Shown: piece by piece, positions 43,037 through 52,088 of the stretch
How positions within the stretch are numbered: the first letter of the stretch is position 1
How the letters are laid out: each line of letters starts with the position of its first letter
Notes under the pieces: generated by a model
Told to the model about the DNA's origin: nothing
The model's database searches: none
What the model saw: the letters and a program-made list of their open reading frames with translations, nothing else
Made by a program: the position numbers and the translations under genes
Origin: Oscillatoriaceae cyanobacterium M33_DOE_052
GTDB taxonomy: Bacteria > Cyanobacteriota > Cyanobacteriia > Cyanobacteriales > Laspinemataceae
Assembly (NCBI GenBank): GCA_015296065.1
Contig: DVDU01000201.1
Span: 1 to 64,000 of the forward strand
DNA length: 64,000 bases
Reading direction: 5' to 3'

Positions 43037-43858
43037 TTACAGATAAGAACACCAGTCGCTCCAGCTACCGGGGTAGAGTTTGGCGCCGGAGATGCCTGCT
43101 AGTTCTAAGGATAAAAGGTTGGCGCAAGCGGTGACACCAGAACCGCAATAAACGATAATTTCCTGGGCAGATTGGATATCTTGCCAACGCTGGCTTTGTG
43201 CTTCTGGGGAGCGAACTTTGCCGCTGCTATCCATTGCTTCTTGCCAGTAGTAATTTACCGCGCCGGGAATGTGACCAGCTACGGGGTCGATCGGCTCATA
43301 TTTCCCCAGGAAGCGATCGACCTCCCGCGAATCCACCAAAGCCACTTCCGGCAAATCTTTCCGCGCTTTTACCACCTCAATATCCACCTGCATTTCCGGT
43401 CTGAGTTGCGGCACAAATTCTCCCCTTACCGCCGTGGGCAATTCCGCTGTCACGGGATATCCGGCTTGCAACCAGTTACTCCATCCCCCATCTAGTACCG
43501 CTACAGCGTCATGTCCCATGTAACGCAACAACCACCACAGGCGGGAGGCAAAAGCTAATTTAGAATTATCATATGCCACCACCAGAGTTTTTTGGAAATT
43601 CACCCCAATGCTGGCCAATTTTTCCCCCAGTTGAGCGGGGTCTGGGAGGGGATGGCGTCCCCCGTGTGAGTTCACCGGCGATGCTAGGTCCTGGTTTAAG
43701 TGCAAATAGTGGGCACCAGGAATGTGACTTTCCTGATATTCTCGCGAGCCTAGGTCTGCATCCACCAGGGAAAAACGACAATCTACTACTACCACATCCC
43801 GGTCTTCCAGGTGTTCTGACAGCCATTGAGGAGAAACGATGTGCTTAGAATTGCTCAT
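43037..43858 (-). CDS. thiosulfate / 3-mercaptopyruvate sulfurtransferase
   Basis: A 273-residue two-domain rhodanese. The N-terminal domain is inactive-type (VVVDCRFSLVDADLGSREYQ). The C-terminal domain carries the active-site loop YCGSGVTACANL, whose CGSGVT form is typical of mercaptopyruvate sulfurtransferases. It transfers sulfane sulfur to thiol acceptors or cyanide. I chose the ATG at 43856-43858 (MSNSKHIVSPQWL); upstream codons start in GACAAATGAC repeat DNA. Confidence 0.92.
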   Translation of the reverse strand: MSNSKHIVSPQWLSEHLEDRDVVVVDCRFSLVDADLGSREYQESHIPGAHYLHLNQDLASPVNSHGGRHPLPDPAQLGEKLASIGVNFQKTLVVAYDNSKLAFASRLWWLLRYMGHDAVAVLDGGWSNWLQAGYPVTAELPTAVRGEFVPQLRPEMQVDIEVVKARKDLPEVALVDSREVDRFLGKYEPIDPVAGHIPGAVNYYWQEAMDSSGKVRSPEAQSQRWQDIQSAQEIIVYCGSGVTACANLLSLELAGISGAKLYPGSWSDWCSYL

Positions 43859-43914
43859 TGACCCTTGTTGAATCCAAATAATAGACTTTGATTCCCATTG
43901 TCCTTTGTTCTTTG

Positions 43915-44020
43915 TCATTTGTCACTTGTCATTTGTCACTTGTCTTACCCAGAAACCGGGTTTCTTGCCCAGAATCTCCGTAATGGTACGAGATACTTCT
44001 ATAGAAACCCGGTTTCTTTC
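43915..44020. repeat. nested composite repeat (one-sided flank)
   Basis: TTTGTCACTTGTC units (43915-43945) precede arms GAAACCGGGTTTCT (43952-43965) and AGAAACCCGGTTTCT (44003-44017), a 66-bp core. The core interior is in inverse orientation to the copies at 28.1 and 51.9 kb. Confidence 0.85.
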
Positions 44021-44079
44021 CCCGGTTTGTGGTTGATGTAGAATCAATACTGGGTTGTCTAGAGAGAATATGATTTGCC

Positions 44080-44496
44080 ATGAGTTCAGCCAAGCTATCG
44101 AATCGCCAGGTCAGCGAAACGATCGCCTATCCCCAAAGCACCCGGAAACGAGCCGAAATCGCCATGAGTTGCTCCCCCTTCCAGCTAGAGTTATTTATCG
44201 CCATGCAGGGTAATAGCGTCTCCTTGGGAGCGATCGCCACCGCTGCAGGAGTGCAAAACCGCTACACCCGCTCCCCCCAGTCAGAATTAGCCGCAGAAAG
44301 CGCCCTCATGTGGCTGATTCAAGTAGGCATCCTACGGCGAGAAGTAGATGGACAGGGGATTACCGATAGTTTTCGCCTCACCCCCTTGGGGCGTCAGCTC
44401 GTGGAACAATGGCAACCAGGAGGCGAAATCCCCAGTGCCACTATGTGCGATCGCCTGCGCAACACCATCAACCGCTATCTGCGGCTACCCTTATAA
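44080..44496 (+). CDS. conserved cyanobacterial protein (Npun_F0494-like), unknown function
   Basis: A 138-residue, mostly helical protein with a winged-helix-like layout: SLGAIATAAGVQNRYTRSPQ, ALMWLIQVGILRREVDGQGI and FRLTPLGRQLVEQWQ. The last two segments look like a recognition helix and wing. From memory it resembles the Npun_F0494 family, which has no assigned function. A DNA-binding role is only a guess from the fold. It is followed by repeats and then cobQ. Confidence 0.7.
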   Translation: MSSAKLSNRQVSETIAYPQSTRKRAEIAMSCSPFQLELFIAMQGNSVSLGAIATAAGVQNRYTRSPQSELAAESALMWLIQVGILRREVDGQGITDSFRLTPLGRQLVEQWQPGGEIPSATMCDRLRNTINRYLRLPL

Positions 44497-44589
44497 AAGA
44501 GCTTCTTTTTTTGTCCTTGGTCCTTCTTCCTTTGTCCTTCGTCCTTCGTCCTTGGTTTTTGTTTATTCATATAAATAAATTGATACTGG

Positions 44590-44640
44590 CAAACTTACAA
44601 ATGACAAGGGACAAATGACAAGGGACAAATGACAAATATT
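44590..44640. repeat. GACAAGGGACAAATGAC repeats at the cobQ start
   Basis: Units of ACAAATGACAAGGGACAA run from about 44597 to 44634 and include an in-frame ATG at 44629. The repeat lies directly on the 5' edge of cobQ. Confidence 0.8.
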
Positions 44641-44658
44641 CATTTCCCATTTCAGCCA

Positions 44659-46134
44659 ATGAAAGCAATCATGGTAGTGGGCACCACCTCCCACGCAGGC
44701 AAATCCCTGATCACCACCGCCATTTGCCGCCTACTGTCGCGGCGGGGTTTACGAGTAACACCCTTCAAAGGACAAAACATGGCACTCAACGCTTACGTCA
44801 CCGCTAACGGCGGTGAAATTGGCTACGCCCAAGCCGTCCAAGCCTGGGCCGCCAGGGTTGACCCCCAAGTGGAAATGAACCCAATTTTATTAAAACCCCA
44901 AGGGGACATGACCTCCCAAGTCATTATCAAAGGTCAACCAACCGGTACAGTAGGCGCTGCCGAATATTACGAAAAATATTTTGATATTGGATGGGAAGCC
45001 ATTACCGAATCTCTCCGCAAATTAAGCTCAAATTTTGATTTCGTCGTTTGCGAAGGAGCCGGGAGCCCCGCCGAAATCAACCTCAAACACCGCGACTTAA
45101 CAAATATGCGGGTCGCCAAACACCTAAATGCGGCTACATTGCTAGTAGTAGATATCGATCGGGGCGGCGCCTTTGCTCATGTAGTCGGCACTTTACAGCT
45201 CCTAGAACCCGAAGAGCGCGCCCTAATTAAAGGCATCATCATCAATAAATTTCGCGGCCAGCGCAGTCTCCTAGAATCCGGCATCACCTGGCTAGAAAAC
45301 TACACCGGTATCCCCGTCCTCGGCGTCATTCCTTGGGTAGAACAACTCTTCCCCGCCGAAGATTCCGTCAGCCTCCTAGAAAGACGAGACAGCAAATCAA
45401 CCGCCGACATCACGATCGCCGTAATTCGCCTCCCCCGCATTTCCAACTTTACCGACTTCGAGCCCCTAGAAGCCGAACCCACCGTTAAAGTCAAATACAT
45501 CAGTCCCAAACAACCCCTCGGCTATCCCGATGCCGTCATCATCCCCGGTTCCAAAACCACCATCCCCGACCTCCTCACCTTGCAGAAAAGCGGTCTCGCC
45601 GAAGAACTGCAAAACTACGTCGCTGCAGGCGGCACAGTCATGGGAATTTGCGGTGGCTTTCAAATGCTCGGCGAATGGGTCGCCGACCCCGAAGGCGTAG
45701 AAGGACAAGAAGGCAGATTTGAAGCCCTCAACCTCCTACCCCTTCACACCGTCATCAACACCAAAAAAATCACCCGCCAGCGTCAAGTCACCTCCAAATA
45801 TCCCCACGTCGGTTTACCCGTCTCCGGCTATGAAATCCATCAAGGTCACAGCCAAATAGCCGACTCCGAGCAAATAAAACACCTATTTGATGACCCCTAT
45901 CTCGGCATCGTTGACAACGACCAAGCCGTTTGGGGTACATATCTTCACGGCATCTTTGACAACAGCCCCTGGCGGCGGTCTTGGCTAAATCGTCTCCGCA
46001 ATCAAAGAGGGCTAAACTCCCTCCCCACCGGCATTCCCAACTACCACGAACAGCGAGAAGACATTTTAAACTCCCTCGCCGATATCGTGGAAACCCACTT
46101 AAATTTGAATTTAATTTTAGACCAACTCAATTAA
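44659..46134 (+). CDS. cobQ: cobyric acid synthase CobQ
   Basis: A 491-residue glutamine-dependent amidase of cobalamin synthesis that amidates four side chains of adenosylcobyrinic acid a,c-diamide. The N-terminal P-loop domain reads MVVGTTSHAGKSLITTA, and the C-terminal GATase has its catalytic cysteine in GICGGFQMLG and histidine in GTYLHGIFDN. I chose the ATG at 44659 (MKAIMVVG), which matches the family. An in-frame ATG ten codons upstream lies in repeat DNA. No cobalamin riboswitch was seen upstream. Confidence 0.94.
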   Translation: MKAIMVVGTTSHAGKSLITTAICRLLSRRGLRVTPFKGQNMALNAYVTANGGEIGYAQAVQAWAARVDPQVEMNPILLKPQGDMTSQVIIKGQPTGTVGAAEYYEKYFDIGWEAITESLRKLSSNFDFVVCEGAGSPAEINLKHRDLTNMRVAKHLNAATLLVVDIDRGGAFAHVVGTLQLLEPEERALIKGIIINKFRGQRSLLESGITWLENYTGIPVLGVIPWVEQLFPAEDSVSLLERRDSKSTADITIAVIRLPRISNFTDFEPLEAEPTVKVKYISPKQPLGYPDAVIIPGSKTTIPDLLTLQKSGLAEELQNYVAAGGTVMGICGGFQMLGEWVADPEGVEGQEGRFEALNLLPLHTVINTKKITRQRQVTSKYPHVGLPVSGYEIHQGHSQIADSEQIKHLFDDPYLGIVDNDQAVWGTYLHGIFDNSPWRRSWLNRLRNQRGLNSLPTGIPNYHEQREDILNSLADIVETHLNLNLILDQLN

Positions 46135-46205
46135 AATTATCTTAGCAATTGCTTGCCCTACCAAATGACCCCCGACCAATCACCAATGACCAAGGACAAA
46201 TAATT

Positions 46206-46445
46206 ATGACTGTCAAAATCACATTTTTACCCGATGACATCAATATTGACGCCGAAGCCGGAGAACCAATTCTCGAAGTAGCAGAACGCGCAGGCATCAC
46301 CATCCCCACCGGTTGTTTGATGGGTTCCTGTCACGCCTGCGAAGTAGAAATCGATGATGGGCATACCATTTGCGCCTGCATCACCGCCGTCCCCCGAGAC
46401 AGAAAGGAACTCACCATCAATCTCTATGTTGACCCTACATGGTAA
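46206..46445 (+). CDS. small 2Fe-2S ferredoxin-like protein
   Basis: A 79-residue plant-type 2Fe-2S protein. The cluster cysteines are in GCLMGSCHACEVEI (CX4CX2C) and the following HTICACITA. It is shorter than photosynthetic ferredoxin, and its redox partner is unknown. The ATG at 46206 is preceded at 9 bases by AAGGA, which belongs to a CCAAGGACAAAT repeat. It lies 71 bp after cobQ and may be co-transcribed. Confidence 0.85.
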   Translation: MTVKITFLPDDINIDAEAGEPILEVAERAGITIPTGCLMGSCHACEVEIDDGHTICACITAVPRDRKELTINLYVDPTW

Positions 46446-46455
46446 TTTTGGCAAA

Positions 46456-46899
46456 TTATCGAGCTTGTACAGCCAAAGCATATTGCCGAAACCGTTCTAA
46501 ATCTGCTTGAATTGTCGATTCAACAATTCGCCCCAAAAATAAATTGTCCATCACCTGCCCCAATATCCCCGGAATCCCGTAAGCCACAGTTAGTTTAACG
46601 ATACTTTTATCATGTTGGTCATAAAAGCGAATTGCTCCTTTGTTAGGCAGTCCATCTACCGATTCCCACTGAATAATTTGGTTAGGTATTACCTTAATAA
46701 TTCGCGATAGCCAGCTAAATTCAAATGCTCCAGATGTCAGTTTCCACCGGGATAATTCGGGGTTTTCTTCCAAAATATGTACCGATTCAATCCATTTCAT
46801 CCATCGGGGCATCTGCTCTAAGTCTGACCACAGACTCCAGACTAAATCTATCGGTGTTTCCACTTCTACCAATACGCTATGTTCTAACCAATCTGTCAT
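46456..46899 (-). CDS. SRPBCC family protein (polyketide cyclase/dehydrase-like)
   Basis: A 147-residue START-like fold protein: LVEVETPIDLVWSLWSDLEQ and MPRWMKWIESVHIL are the typical first helix-grip segments. In cyanobacteria a gene of this kind commonly neighbours zds (as at slr0940-slr0941 of Synechocystis, from memory), and it lies just downstream of zds here. A lipid- or carotenoid-binding role is possible but unproven. The start ATGACAGATTGG is fused to GACAAATGACAAATGACA repeat DNA. Confidence 0.82.
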   Translation of the reverse strand: MTDWLEHSVLVEVETPIDLVWSLWSDLEQMPRWMKWIESVHILEENPELSRWKLTSGAFEFSWLSRIIKVIPNQIIQWESVDGLPNKGAIRFYDQHDKSIVKLTVAYGIPGILGQVMDNLFLGRIVESTIQADLERFRQYALAVQAR

Positions 46900-47062
46900 T
46901 TGTCATTTGTCCTTGGTCATTTGTCCTTGGTCATTTGTCCTTTGTCAAGGGACTAGGGAGAAATGGCCTCCTCCCTCACCCCCCTACCCCCCTCTCCCAA
47001 AAAGGGAGAGGGGGACTGACTCCCCTCTCCCCTTCTGGGAGAGGGGTTGGGGGTGAGGGAAA
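46900..47062. repeat. GACAAATGAC units and a C-run/G-run inverted repeat
   Basis: GTCATTTGTCCTTGG units occupy 46897-46946. Then CCCTCACCCCCCTACCCCCC (from 46974) faces GGGAGAGGGGTTGGGGGTGA (to about 47059), a large GC-rich hairpin between zds and the SRPBCC gene. Confidence 0.8.
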
Positions 47063-47082
47063 AATCGGGAGGCAGAAACTCC

Positions 47083-48549
47083 CTAAACTGCGGAAGGCTG
47101 ACGGCGGGAGGTTAATTGAGCGGCATTTTCCAAAATTGCCTTAGCCGCCTGTCGCCCAGAAATGGTGGCGCCTTCCATACTGTCGATATAGTCTTGCTGG
47201 GTGTAGCTACCGGCGAGAAAGAAGTTACTCACTGGGGTTTTTTGCCCGGGACGGTAGGGGTCCATGCCGGGAGCTTCGCGGTAGAGGGACTGGGCAAGTT
47301 TGACCACACTGTACCAAGTCATGTTCAGGTCCCGCGCCGAGGGGAATAATTCTCGGACTTGGTTGAGGACGTGATGGGCGATTTCCTCGTTACTTTGCTT
47401 AATAAACGGGTCTCCAGGGGTGAGGACTAGCTGCAATAAGGAACCTTCGCCGGGACGATAGTAATCCGCTGGGGAAGCTAAGGCTAGGTCAGCAAAGCAG
47501 GAAAAGTCCGCATCGGCGGTGTAAAGTAGGTTATCAATACCGGCGGCTTGTTGCAGTTGGCGGCGTTTTTCCGGGTCTTGCATTTCTGTCACCCAGCCGT
47601 CAAACCGCAGTTGCACCGTGGCGACGGGTACGGCGTCGAGTTTGTAGATGTTGTCAAATTCTGGCCATTGGCGCCATTCTGGGGGTAGTATTTTCTGGAT
47701 TCCCGGTACGTCAAGAGCGCAGATGTAGGCGTCGGCGGTAATGGTTTCTTCAGTTTCTCCACTAGCGACGATAAACCCGGTGACTTGGGTTTCGGGTTGG
47801 GTGTCAAATAGGATTTGCCGGACTCGCCGCCTGGTGTGGATTTTGGCGCCTCGGGCTTCTAGGTAGTTGACGATCGGCTGGTGCAGGTATTCGTTGGGGG
47901 AACCTTCGAGCATCCGCAAGATGGAGGCTTCGGTTTTAGCGGCGAAAAATTGAAAGATGGTGAGCATGCACCGAGCGGAGATGTTTTCACAGTCGATGAA
48001 ACCGAGAGCATAGGCGATCGGATTCCACATCCGCTTAATACTGCCTTCCGAGCCACCGTGACTGCGGAACCAGTCCGCAAAACTAATGCTGTCGAGGTCC
48101 CGGATAGTTTTCATCGCCCCCTCGAAGTCAATTAAACCCCATACCAGGGGGCTAGTGCCCAATGCCAGGGCGTTTTGGATTTTATCTTGTAATGACAATT
48201 GAGAGGTGGTGAAGAAGGCTTTTAAGCCGTGAAAGGGGGCGCCAGTGAAAAACCGGAAGTCCAGTTCGCCGGTATTACCGCCTTTGTTAACAAAGATGTG
48301 GGTGTGTTCTTTCAGACGTAGGTTGTCCCCTGCGCCCACTTTTCGCATTAGGTCGAAGAGGTTGTAGTAGCAACCGAAGAAGACATGCAGCCCCATTTCT
48401 ATATGGTTGCCGTCGGGGTCCACCCAACTACCCACCTTCCCACCCACAAAGGGCCGGGACTCAAAGATTTCCACTTCGTGACCAGCATCGACTAATTCCA
48501 CGGCGGTGGCCATACCAGCCAATCCCGCACCGGCGATCGCAACTCGCAT
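47083..48549 (-). CDS. zds: 9,9'-di-cis-zeta-carotene desaturase
   Basis: A 488-residue FAD-dependent desaturase that converts zeta-carotene to lycopene through neurosporene (plant-type CrtQ/ZDS pathway). The FAD-binding fold is [20 protein letters not shown] at the N-terminus, followed by [20 protein letters not shown]. The C-terminal [20 protein letters not shown] is the second FAD motif. Full length. The presence of this enzyme strongly supports a cyanobacterial source. Confidence 0.95.
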   Translation of the reverse strand: MRVAIAGAGLAGMATAVELVDAGHEVEIFESRPFVGGKVGSWVDPDGNHIEMGLHVFFGCYYNLFDLMRKVGAGDNLRLKEHTHIFVNKGGNTGELDFRFFTGAPFHGLKAFFTTSQLSLQDKIQNALALGTSPLVWGLIDFEGAMKTIRDLDSISFADWFRSHGGSEGSIKRMWNPIAYALGFIDCENISARCMLTIFQFFAAKTEASILRMLEGSPNEYLHQPIVNYLEARGAKIHTRRRVRQILFDTQPETQVTGFIVASGETEETITADAYICALDVPGIQKILPPEWRQWPEFDNIYKLDAVPVATVQLRFDGWVTEMQDPEKRRQLQQAAGIDNLLYTADADFSCFADLALASPADYYRPGEGSLLQLVLTPGDPFIKQSNEEIAHHVLNQVRELFPSARDLNMTWYSVVKLAQSLYREAPGMDPYRPGQKTPVSNFFLAGSYTQQDYIDSMEGATISGRQAAKAILENAAQLTSRRQPSAV

Positions 48550-48797
48550 TCCTGGGATTCCTATAAGGTGTTTCTTTACAGATTGTAAAATACAATCGTC
48601 CCCCGGGGAGGATGGGGAGCCGGGGAGGATGGGGTGACTCGCCCAACCGCTTTGAGGTGGGCTAATATAGTGTTGTCAACCTGTAATTACATAATTTTGC
48701 TCAACAATAAGCTACAAAAGGTAGCCAATCAAGTTATAATATCAAAGGATATCAGCCTTATATAATTGGGCATAAGTTGGGAGTTTTAGGAGCAGCC

Positions 48798-49034
48798 ATG
48801 AGCAGTTCAATTATTACGCAAATAGTAGAACAAGTCAACACTTTACCAGAGTCTCTGCAACAGGATGTTCTCACATTTGTTCTTAGCTTAAGACAAGAGC
48901 ATTTACAGAAAGCTGGCAATGCCTGGGATGTGCTGGAATCCCTAACCGGTACTGTGGAAGCTCCAGCAGATTGGGCAACAGAACACGATTTTTATCTTTA
49001 TGGCACACCCAAACGCCAAGAAACAGAATTATGA
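48798..49034 (+). CDS. antitoxin of a third toxin-antitoxin pair (toxin disrupted)
   Basis: A 78-residue helical protein (SSSIITQIVEQVNTLPESLQ, then ADWATEHDFYLYGTPKRQE) of the type that precedes PIN toxins in cyanobacteria. AGGAG lies 5 bases before the ATG. Its stop overlaps the toxin start in an ATGA, the usual coupled arrangement. The toxin is now broken, so this antitoxin appears orphaned but is itself intact. Confidence 0.78.
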   Translation: MSSSIITQIVEQVNTLPESLQQDVLTFVLSLRQEHLQKAGNAWDVLESLTGTVEAPADWATEHDFYLYGTPKRQETEL

Positions 49035-49519
49035 CTGGTGAGCGGTTGTTTTTAGATACAGCCTTTATTCAGGCGTGTACGGGCGAAGCAACCCGGTAAT
49101 GGGTTATCGGTTAGAAGTGAGAGACATCAAGCCGGGTTGCTTCGCCCCTACCACGGGATAACTTGCATAACCGGGCGAAACTACTGCTAACCAGGCTTCG
49201 GAACGCTCAGGAAGTATGGATAACTGAAGCTATCATTACTGAAGTGGGTAATGCCCTGAGTGCTATCAATCGAAATGGGGCTTTTCAGTTTATCCAACAG
49301 TGTTATCAAACTGAGAATATTCGAGTCGTTACTGTGGATACTGATTTGCTGTTGCTCGCTTTGGAACTTTATCAATCTCGTTCCGATAAAACTTGGGGGC
49401 TGACTGACTGTATTTCATTCGTAGTTATGAAAAGGGAAAAGTTAACCCAGGCAGTAACCGCAGATCGCCATTTTGTGCAAGCTGGCTTTCGTGCGTTAAT
49501 GCTCGAAGACCAGAACTGA
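49031..49519 (+). pseudogene. PIN domain toxin interrupted by a ~75-bp palindromic element
   Basis: The start, MTGERLFLDTAFIQAC, with the first catalytic aspartate, is followed within the inserted element by in-frame stops at 49097, 49112 and 49118. The same frame resumes as LHNRAKLLLTRLRNAQEVWI and continues to a proper end, with E in EVGNALSA and D in LTDCISFVVM and TADRHFVQ. The two parts are still in frame with each other, so the insertion length preserved frame but introduced stops. A TTG-initiated C-terminal fragment (49163-49519) would lack the first aspartate and should be inactive as a nuclease. Confidence 0.85.
49077..49151. mobile_element. MITE-like palindromic insertion in a PIN toxin gene
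   Basis: Terminal inverted repeats GTACGGGCGAAGCAACCCGG (49077-49096) and CCGGGTTGCTTCGCCCCTAC (49132-49151) match at 19 of 20 positions and bound a 75-bp element with a 35-bp interior. It interrupts the toxin reading frame. No transposase is encoded. Target-site duplication could not be identified with confidence. Confidence 0.75.
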
Positions 49520-49821
49520 TTCAGGCAATTTTTCTAAATGCTGCTTTCAGGCTGTTGGTTCGCGGTGTTCAAGTAGATGAGTTCTGGCTCACCCACTTTC
49601 CCAAGAGGAGGCTCACCCTCCAGAAGCTACCCACAATCCCCGTTCCCTTGAATTTGGGCTGTAGCCGTCCGGGCTGACCGTCAGGGTAGCCCAATTACGA
49701 ACCCGGTCCCCCGGTTGCCCCGACTCCATCCCCACATCTCTCCAGCTTATGGGTAATTCGGCGTAAAATAAAAATCCAGATTTGTTGAGATTTGTATCAA
49801 CCATTAAGGTAAGCTGGGCTT
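49520..49821. other. gap before the ABC exporter genes
   Basis: About 300 bp without a gene. It holds a degenerate GGGCTGTAGCC/GGGTAGCCCA copy of the GGGCTTTAGCCC repeat (about 49659-49695). An AT-rich stretch near 49757-49800 may contain the promoter of the ABC exporter. Confidence 0.5.
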
Positions 49822-50847
49822 ATGAATGCGGCTGTTGTCATTGAAAAACTGCAAAAGCGCTACGGCACCACCGAAGCGGTGAAAGATGTTTCTTTCTCGA
49901 TCGCGCCGGGGGAAATCTTCGGGTTGCTTGGTCCGAATGGGGCGGGGAAAACCACAACGATTCGCTGTCTTAGCACCCTGGCGTCCCCAGATGCGGGGAG
50001 ATTGGAGGTATGCGGTGTTTCTGTGGTGGATAACCCCAGAGCCGTGAGGCAGCGTCTGGGGTATGTTGCCCAGGAAGTGGCGATCGACAAGATGCTCACC
50101 GGTAGAGAACTGCTGCAACTGCAGGCGGCACTATATCATTTACCCGGAAAAGTGGCAAAAGAGCGGATCGCTCAGGTGTTGTCTCTGCTGGGGATAGAAG
50201 AATGGGCAGATAAACGCTGCGGTACTTATTCTGGTGGCATCCGCAAGCGCATCGACTTGGCGGCGGGGTTGCTGCATCAGCCAGCGGTGCTGGTGTTGGA
50301 TGAACCGACGGTGGGGCTGGATATTGAAAGCCGGATGGCGGTGTGGAATTTCCTGCGGCGAGTGCGGGAGGAGGGGACGACGGTGTTAATCACCAGTCAC
50401 TATTTGGAGGAAATTGATATGCTGGCGACGCGGGTGGCGATTATCGATCGCGGTGTAGTCATTGCCACCGGGACACCCTCGGAGCTAAAGGATAAGGTAG
50501 GGGGAGAGCGCATTACCTTGCGGCTGCGGGAATTCACCCCCGTAGAAGAAGCGGAAAAAGCCAAATCCCTCCTAGCCGATTTGGCATTTGTGCGGGAAAT
50601 TATTATTAACAGTGCCCAAGGCAATTCTCTCAATTTGGTGGTGACATCCGGGAGCGATGCCCTCTTAACCATTCAGCAAGCCTTGCGGGAAGCGGGTTTG
50701 CCCACTTTTGGGGTCGCCCAATCCCGTCCGAGCTTGGATGATGTTTATCTGGAGGCGACGGGCCGCACTTTGATGGATGCAGAACTGGCGGCGGCGGGGA
50801 CGCGAGACCCGAAAGCGGAGCGCAAGCAGAATATGCGCAATAATTAA
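49822..50847 (+). CDS. DrrA-like ABC exporter ATP-binding protein
   Basis: A 341-residue ATPase of the daunorubicin-resistance (DrrA/CcmA) class. Walker A LLGPNGAGKTTTIR (about residues 34-47), signature TYSGGIRKRIDLAAGLL, Walker B VLVLDEPTVGLD and H-loop ITSHYLEEID. The C-terminal 100 residues form the accessory domain common to DrrA proteins. With the permease downstream it should export a lipid or hydrophobic compound, or move a membrane component; the substrate is unknown. AAGG precedes the ATG. Confidence 0.92.
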   Translation: MNAAVVIEKLQKRYGTTEAVKDVSFSIAPGEIFGLLGPNGAGKTTTIRCLSTLASPDAGRLEVCGVSVVDNPRAVRQRLGYVAQEVAIDKMLTGRELLQLQAALYHLPGKVAKERIAQVLSLLGIEEWADKRCGTYSGGIRKRIDLAAGLLHQPAVLVLDEPTVGLDIESRMAVWNFLRRVREEGTTVLITSHYLEEIDMLATRVAIIDRGVVIATGTPSELKDKVGGERITLRLREFTPVEEAEKAKSLLADLAFVREIIINSAQGNSLNLVVTSGSDALLTIQQALREAGLPTFGVAQSRPSLDDVYLEATGRTLMDAELAAAGTRDPKAERKQNMRNN

Positions 50848-50933
50848 TAATTGATAATTAATAATTGATAATTATCAATTGTCAATTGTCATTTGTCAAT
50901 TATCAATTATCAATTATCAATTATCAATTATCA
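50843..50933. repeat. ATTATCAATT decamer array inside the ABC operon
   Basis: TTGATAATTAATAATTGATA units on the left and TCAATTATCAATTATCAATT units on the right face each other, forming an AT-rich inverted array between the ATPase and permease genes. It resembles the arrays at 319-394 and 2513-2548. Confidence 0.85.
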
Positions 50934-51008
50934 TGTGAATAATTGCATACAAATGCAAGACAGATGCCCAAACAGCCTTGAAATTGTAAGCGAAAATTGA
51001 TTACACAT

Positions 51009-51893
51009 ATGAGTACCATTGTCACTCGTGAAAAAGCTGAGAAAACGTCCCTCACGGCGGCTTCTTCCATCCCGGCGACTAATTTGGTGGGAGAACTGAC
51101 TCAGGAAACTCTGGCTTTGACCAGGCGACTGTTTATCCAGTTGCAAAGGCGACCCTCGACGTTGATAGCTGGGATTGTGCAACCGTTGATGTGGTTGATT
51201 TTGTTTGGGGCTTTGTTCCAAAATGCGCCGAAAGGTTTGTTTGCCGAAACTGATAATTACGCGCAATTCCTGGCGGCGGGGGTGATTGTGTTTACGGCGT
51301 TTTCTGGGGCGCTGAATGCGGGATTACCGGTGATGTTCGATCGGGAATTCGGCTTTTTAAACCGGTTGCTGGTGGCGCCTTTGGCATCGCGGTTTTCCAT
51401 CGTCTTCGCCTGTGCCATTTATATCGTCACCCTGAGTTTCATTCAAACGGCGGTAATTGTGGCGGCGGGGGCGTTTATGGGTGCAGGGTTGCCTGGTCCG
51501 GCTGGTGTAGGCGCGATCGCCTCCATCATCTTCCTGCTCGTCCTGGGAGTGACGGGGTTAAGCCTCGGTTTAGCCTTCGCTCTCCCAGGTCACATTGAAC
51601 TCCTGGCAGTGATTTTCGTGACCAACTTGCCCCTCCTGTTTGCTAGCACAGCTTTGGCGCCATTGTCATTTATGCCCAAATGGCTGGCGGTAGTGGCGAC
51701 ACTCAACCCCCTGAGCTATGCGATCGAGCCCATTCGCTACCTCTACCTCCACGAACAGTGGAACTTAGGCAGCATTGTGATTCAGGCCCCCTGGGGGGAT
51801 ATCAGCTTTGGCAGCGCCTTACTGGTGTTGCTCGGTTTCGCCACCCTCATCCTCACCAGCATCCAACCCCTGCTCAAGCGCACCCTAGCTTGA
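51009..51893 (+). CDS. ABC-2 type exporter permease (DrrB-like)
   Basis: A 294-residue permease with a cytoplasmic N-terminus and six predicted membrane segments, starting at LIAGIVQPLMWLILFGALFQ. MFDREFGFLNRLLVAPLASR is the conserved ABC-2 cytoplasmic loop, and LNPLSYAIEPIRYLY is the C-terminal family signature. It should form the channel for the upstream ATPase. I chose ATG 51009; a TTG four codons upstream is possible. Confidence 0.9.
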   Translation: MSTIVTREKAEKTSLTAASSIPATNLVGELTQETLALTRRLFIQLQRRPSTLIAGIVQPLMWLILFGALFQNAPKGLFAETDNYAQFLAAGVIVFTAFSGALNAGLPVMFDREFGFLNRLLVAPLASRFSIVFACAIYIVTLSFIQTAVIVAAGAFMGAGLPGPAGVGAIASIIFLLVLGVTGLSLGLAFALPGHIELLAVIFVTNLPLLFASTALAPLSFMPKWLAVVATLNPLSYAIEPIRYLYLHEQWNLGSIVIQAPWGDISFGSALLVLLGFATLILTSIQPLLKRTLA

Positions 51894-51895
51894 GA

Positions 51896-52035
51896 AATTG
51901 TCATTTGTCCGTAGTCCCTTGTCATTTCTGGACAGAAACCGGGTTTCTCAACGAGATATCTCATCCCTGAACGGAGATTATGCGCAAGAAACCCGGTTTC
52001 TTCTCCCAAGGACAAAGGACAAAGGACTAAGGACA
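51896..52035. repeat. nested composite repeat
   Basis: TTGTCATTTGTCC units (51899-51928) and CAAAGGACAAAGGACTAAGG units (52013-52035) enclose arms GAAACCGGGTTTCT (51935-51948) and AGAAACCCGGTTTCT (51987-52001), with a 67-bp core. The interior CAACGAGATATCTC is shared with the copy at 28.1 kb. Confidence 0.85.
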
Positions 52036-52088
52036 AATGAACAATCCTACATTAAAATAGTCTTGAATGACAGGTTTTAGTTATCTTT

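Noticed and set aside
44497-44658. Cobalamin riboswitch before cobQ
   Set aside because: The 160-bp leader consists mainly of dispersed repeats and lacks a recognisable B12-box-like motif.
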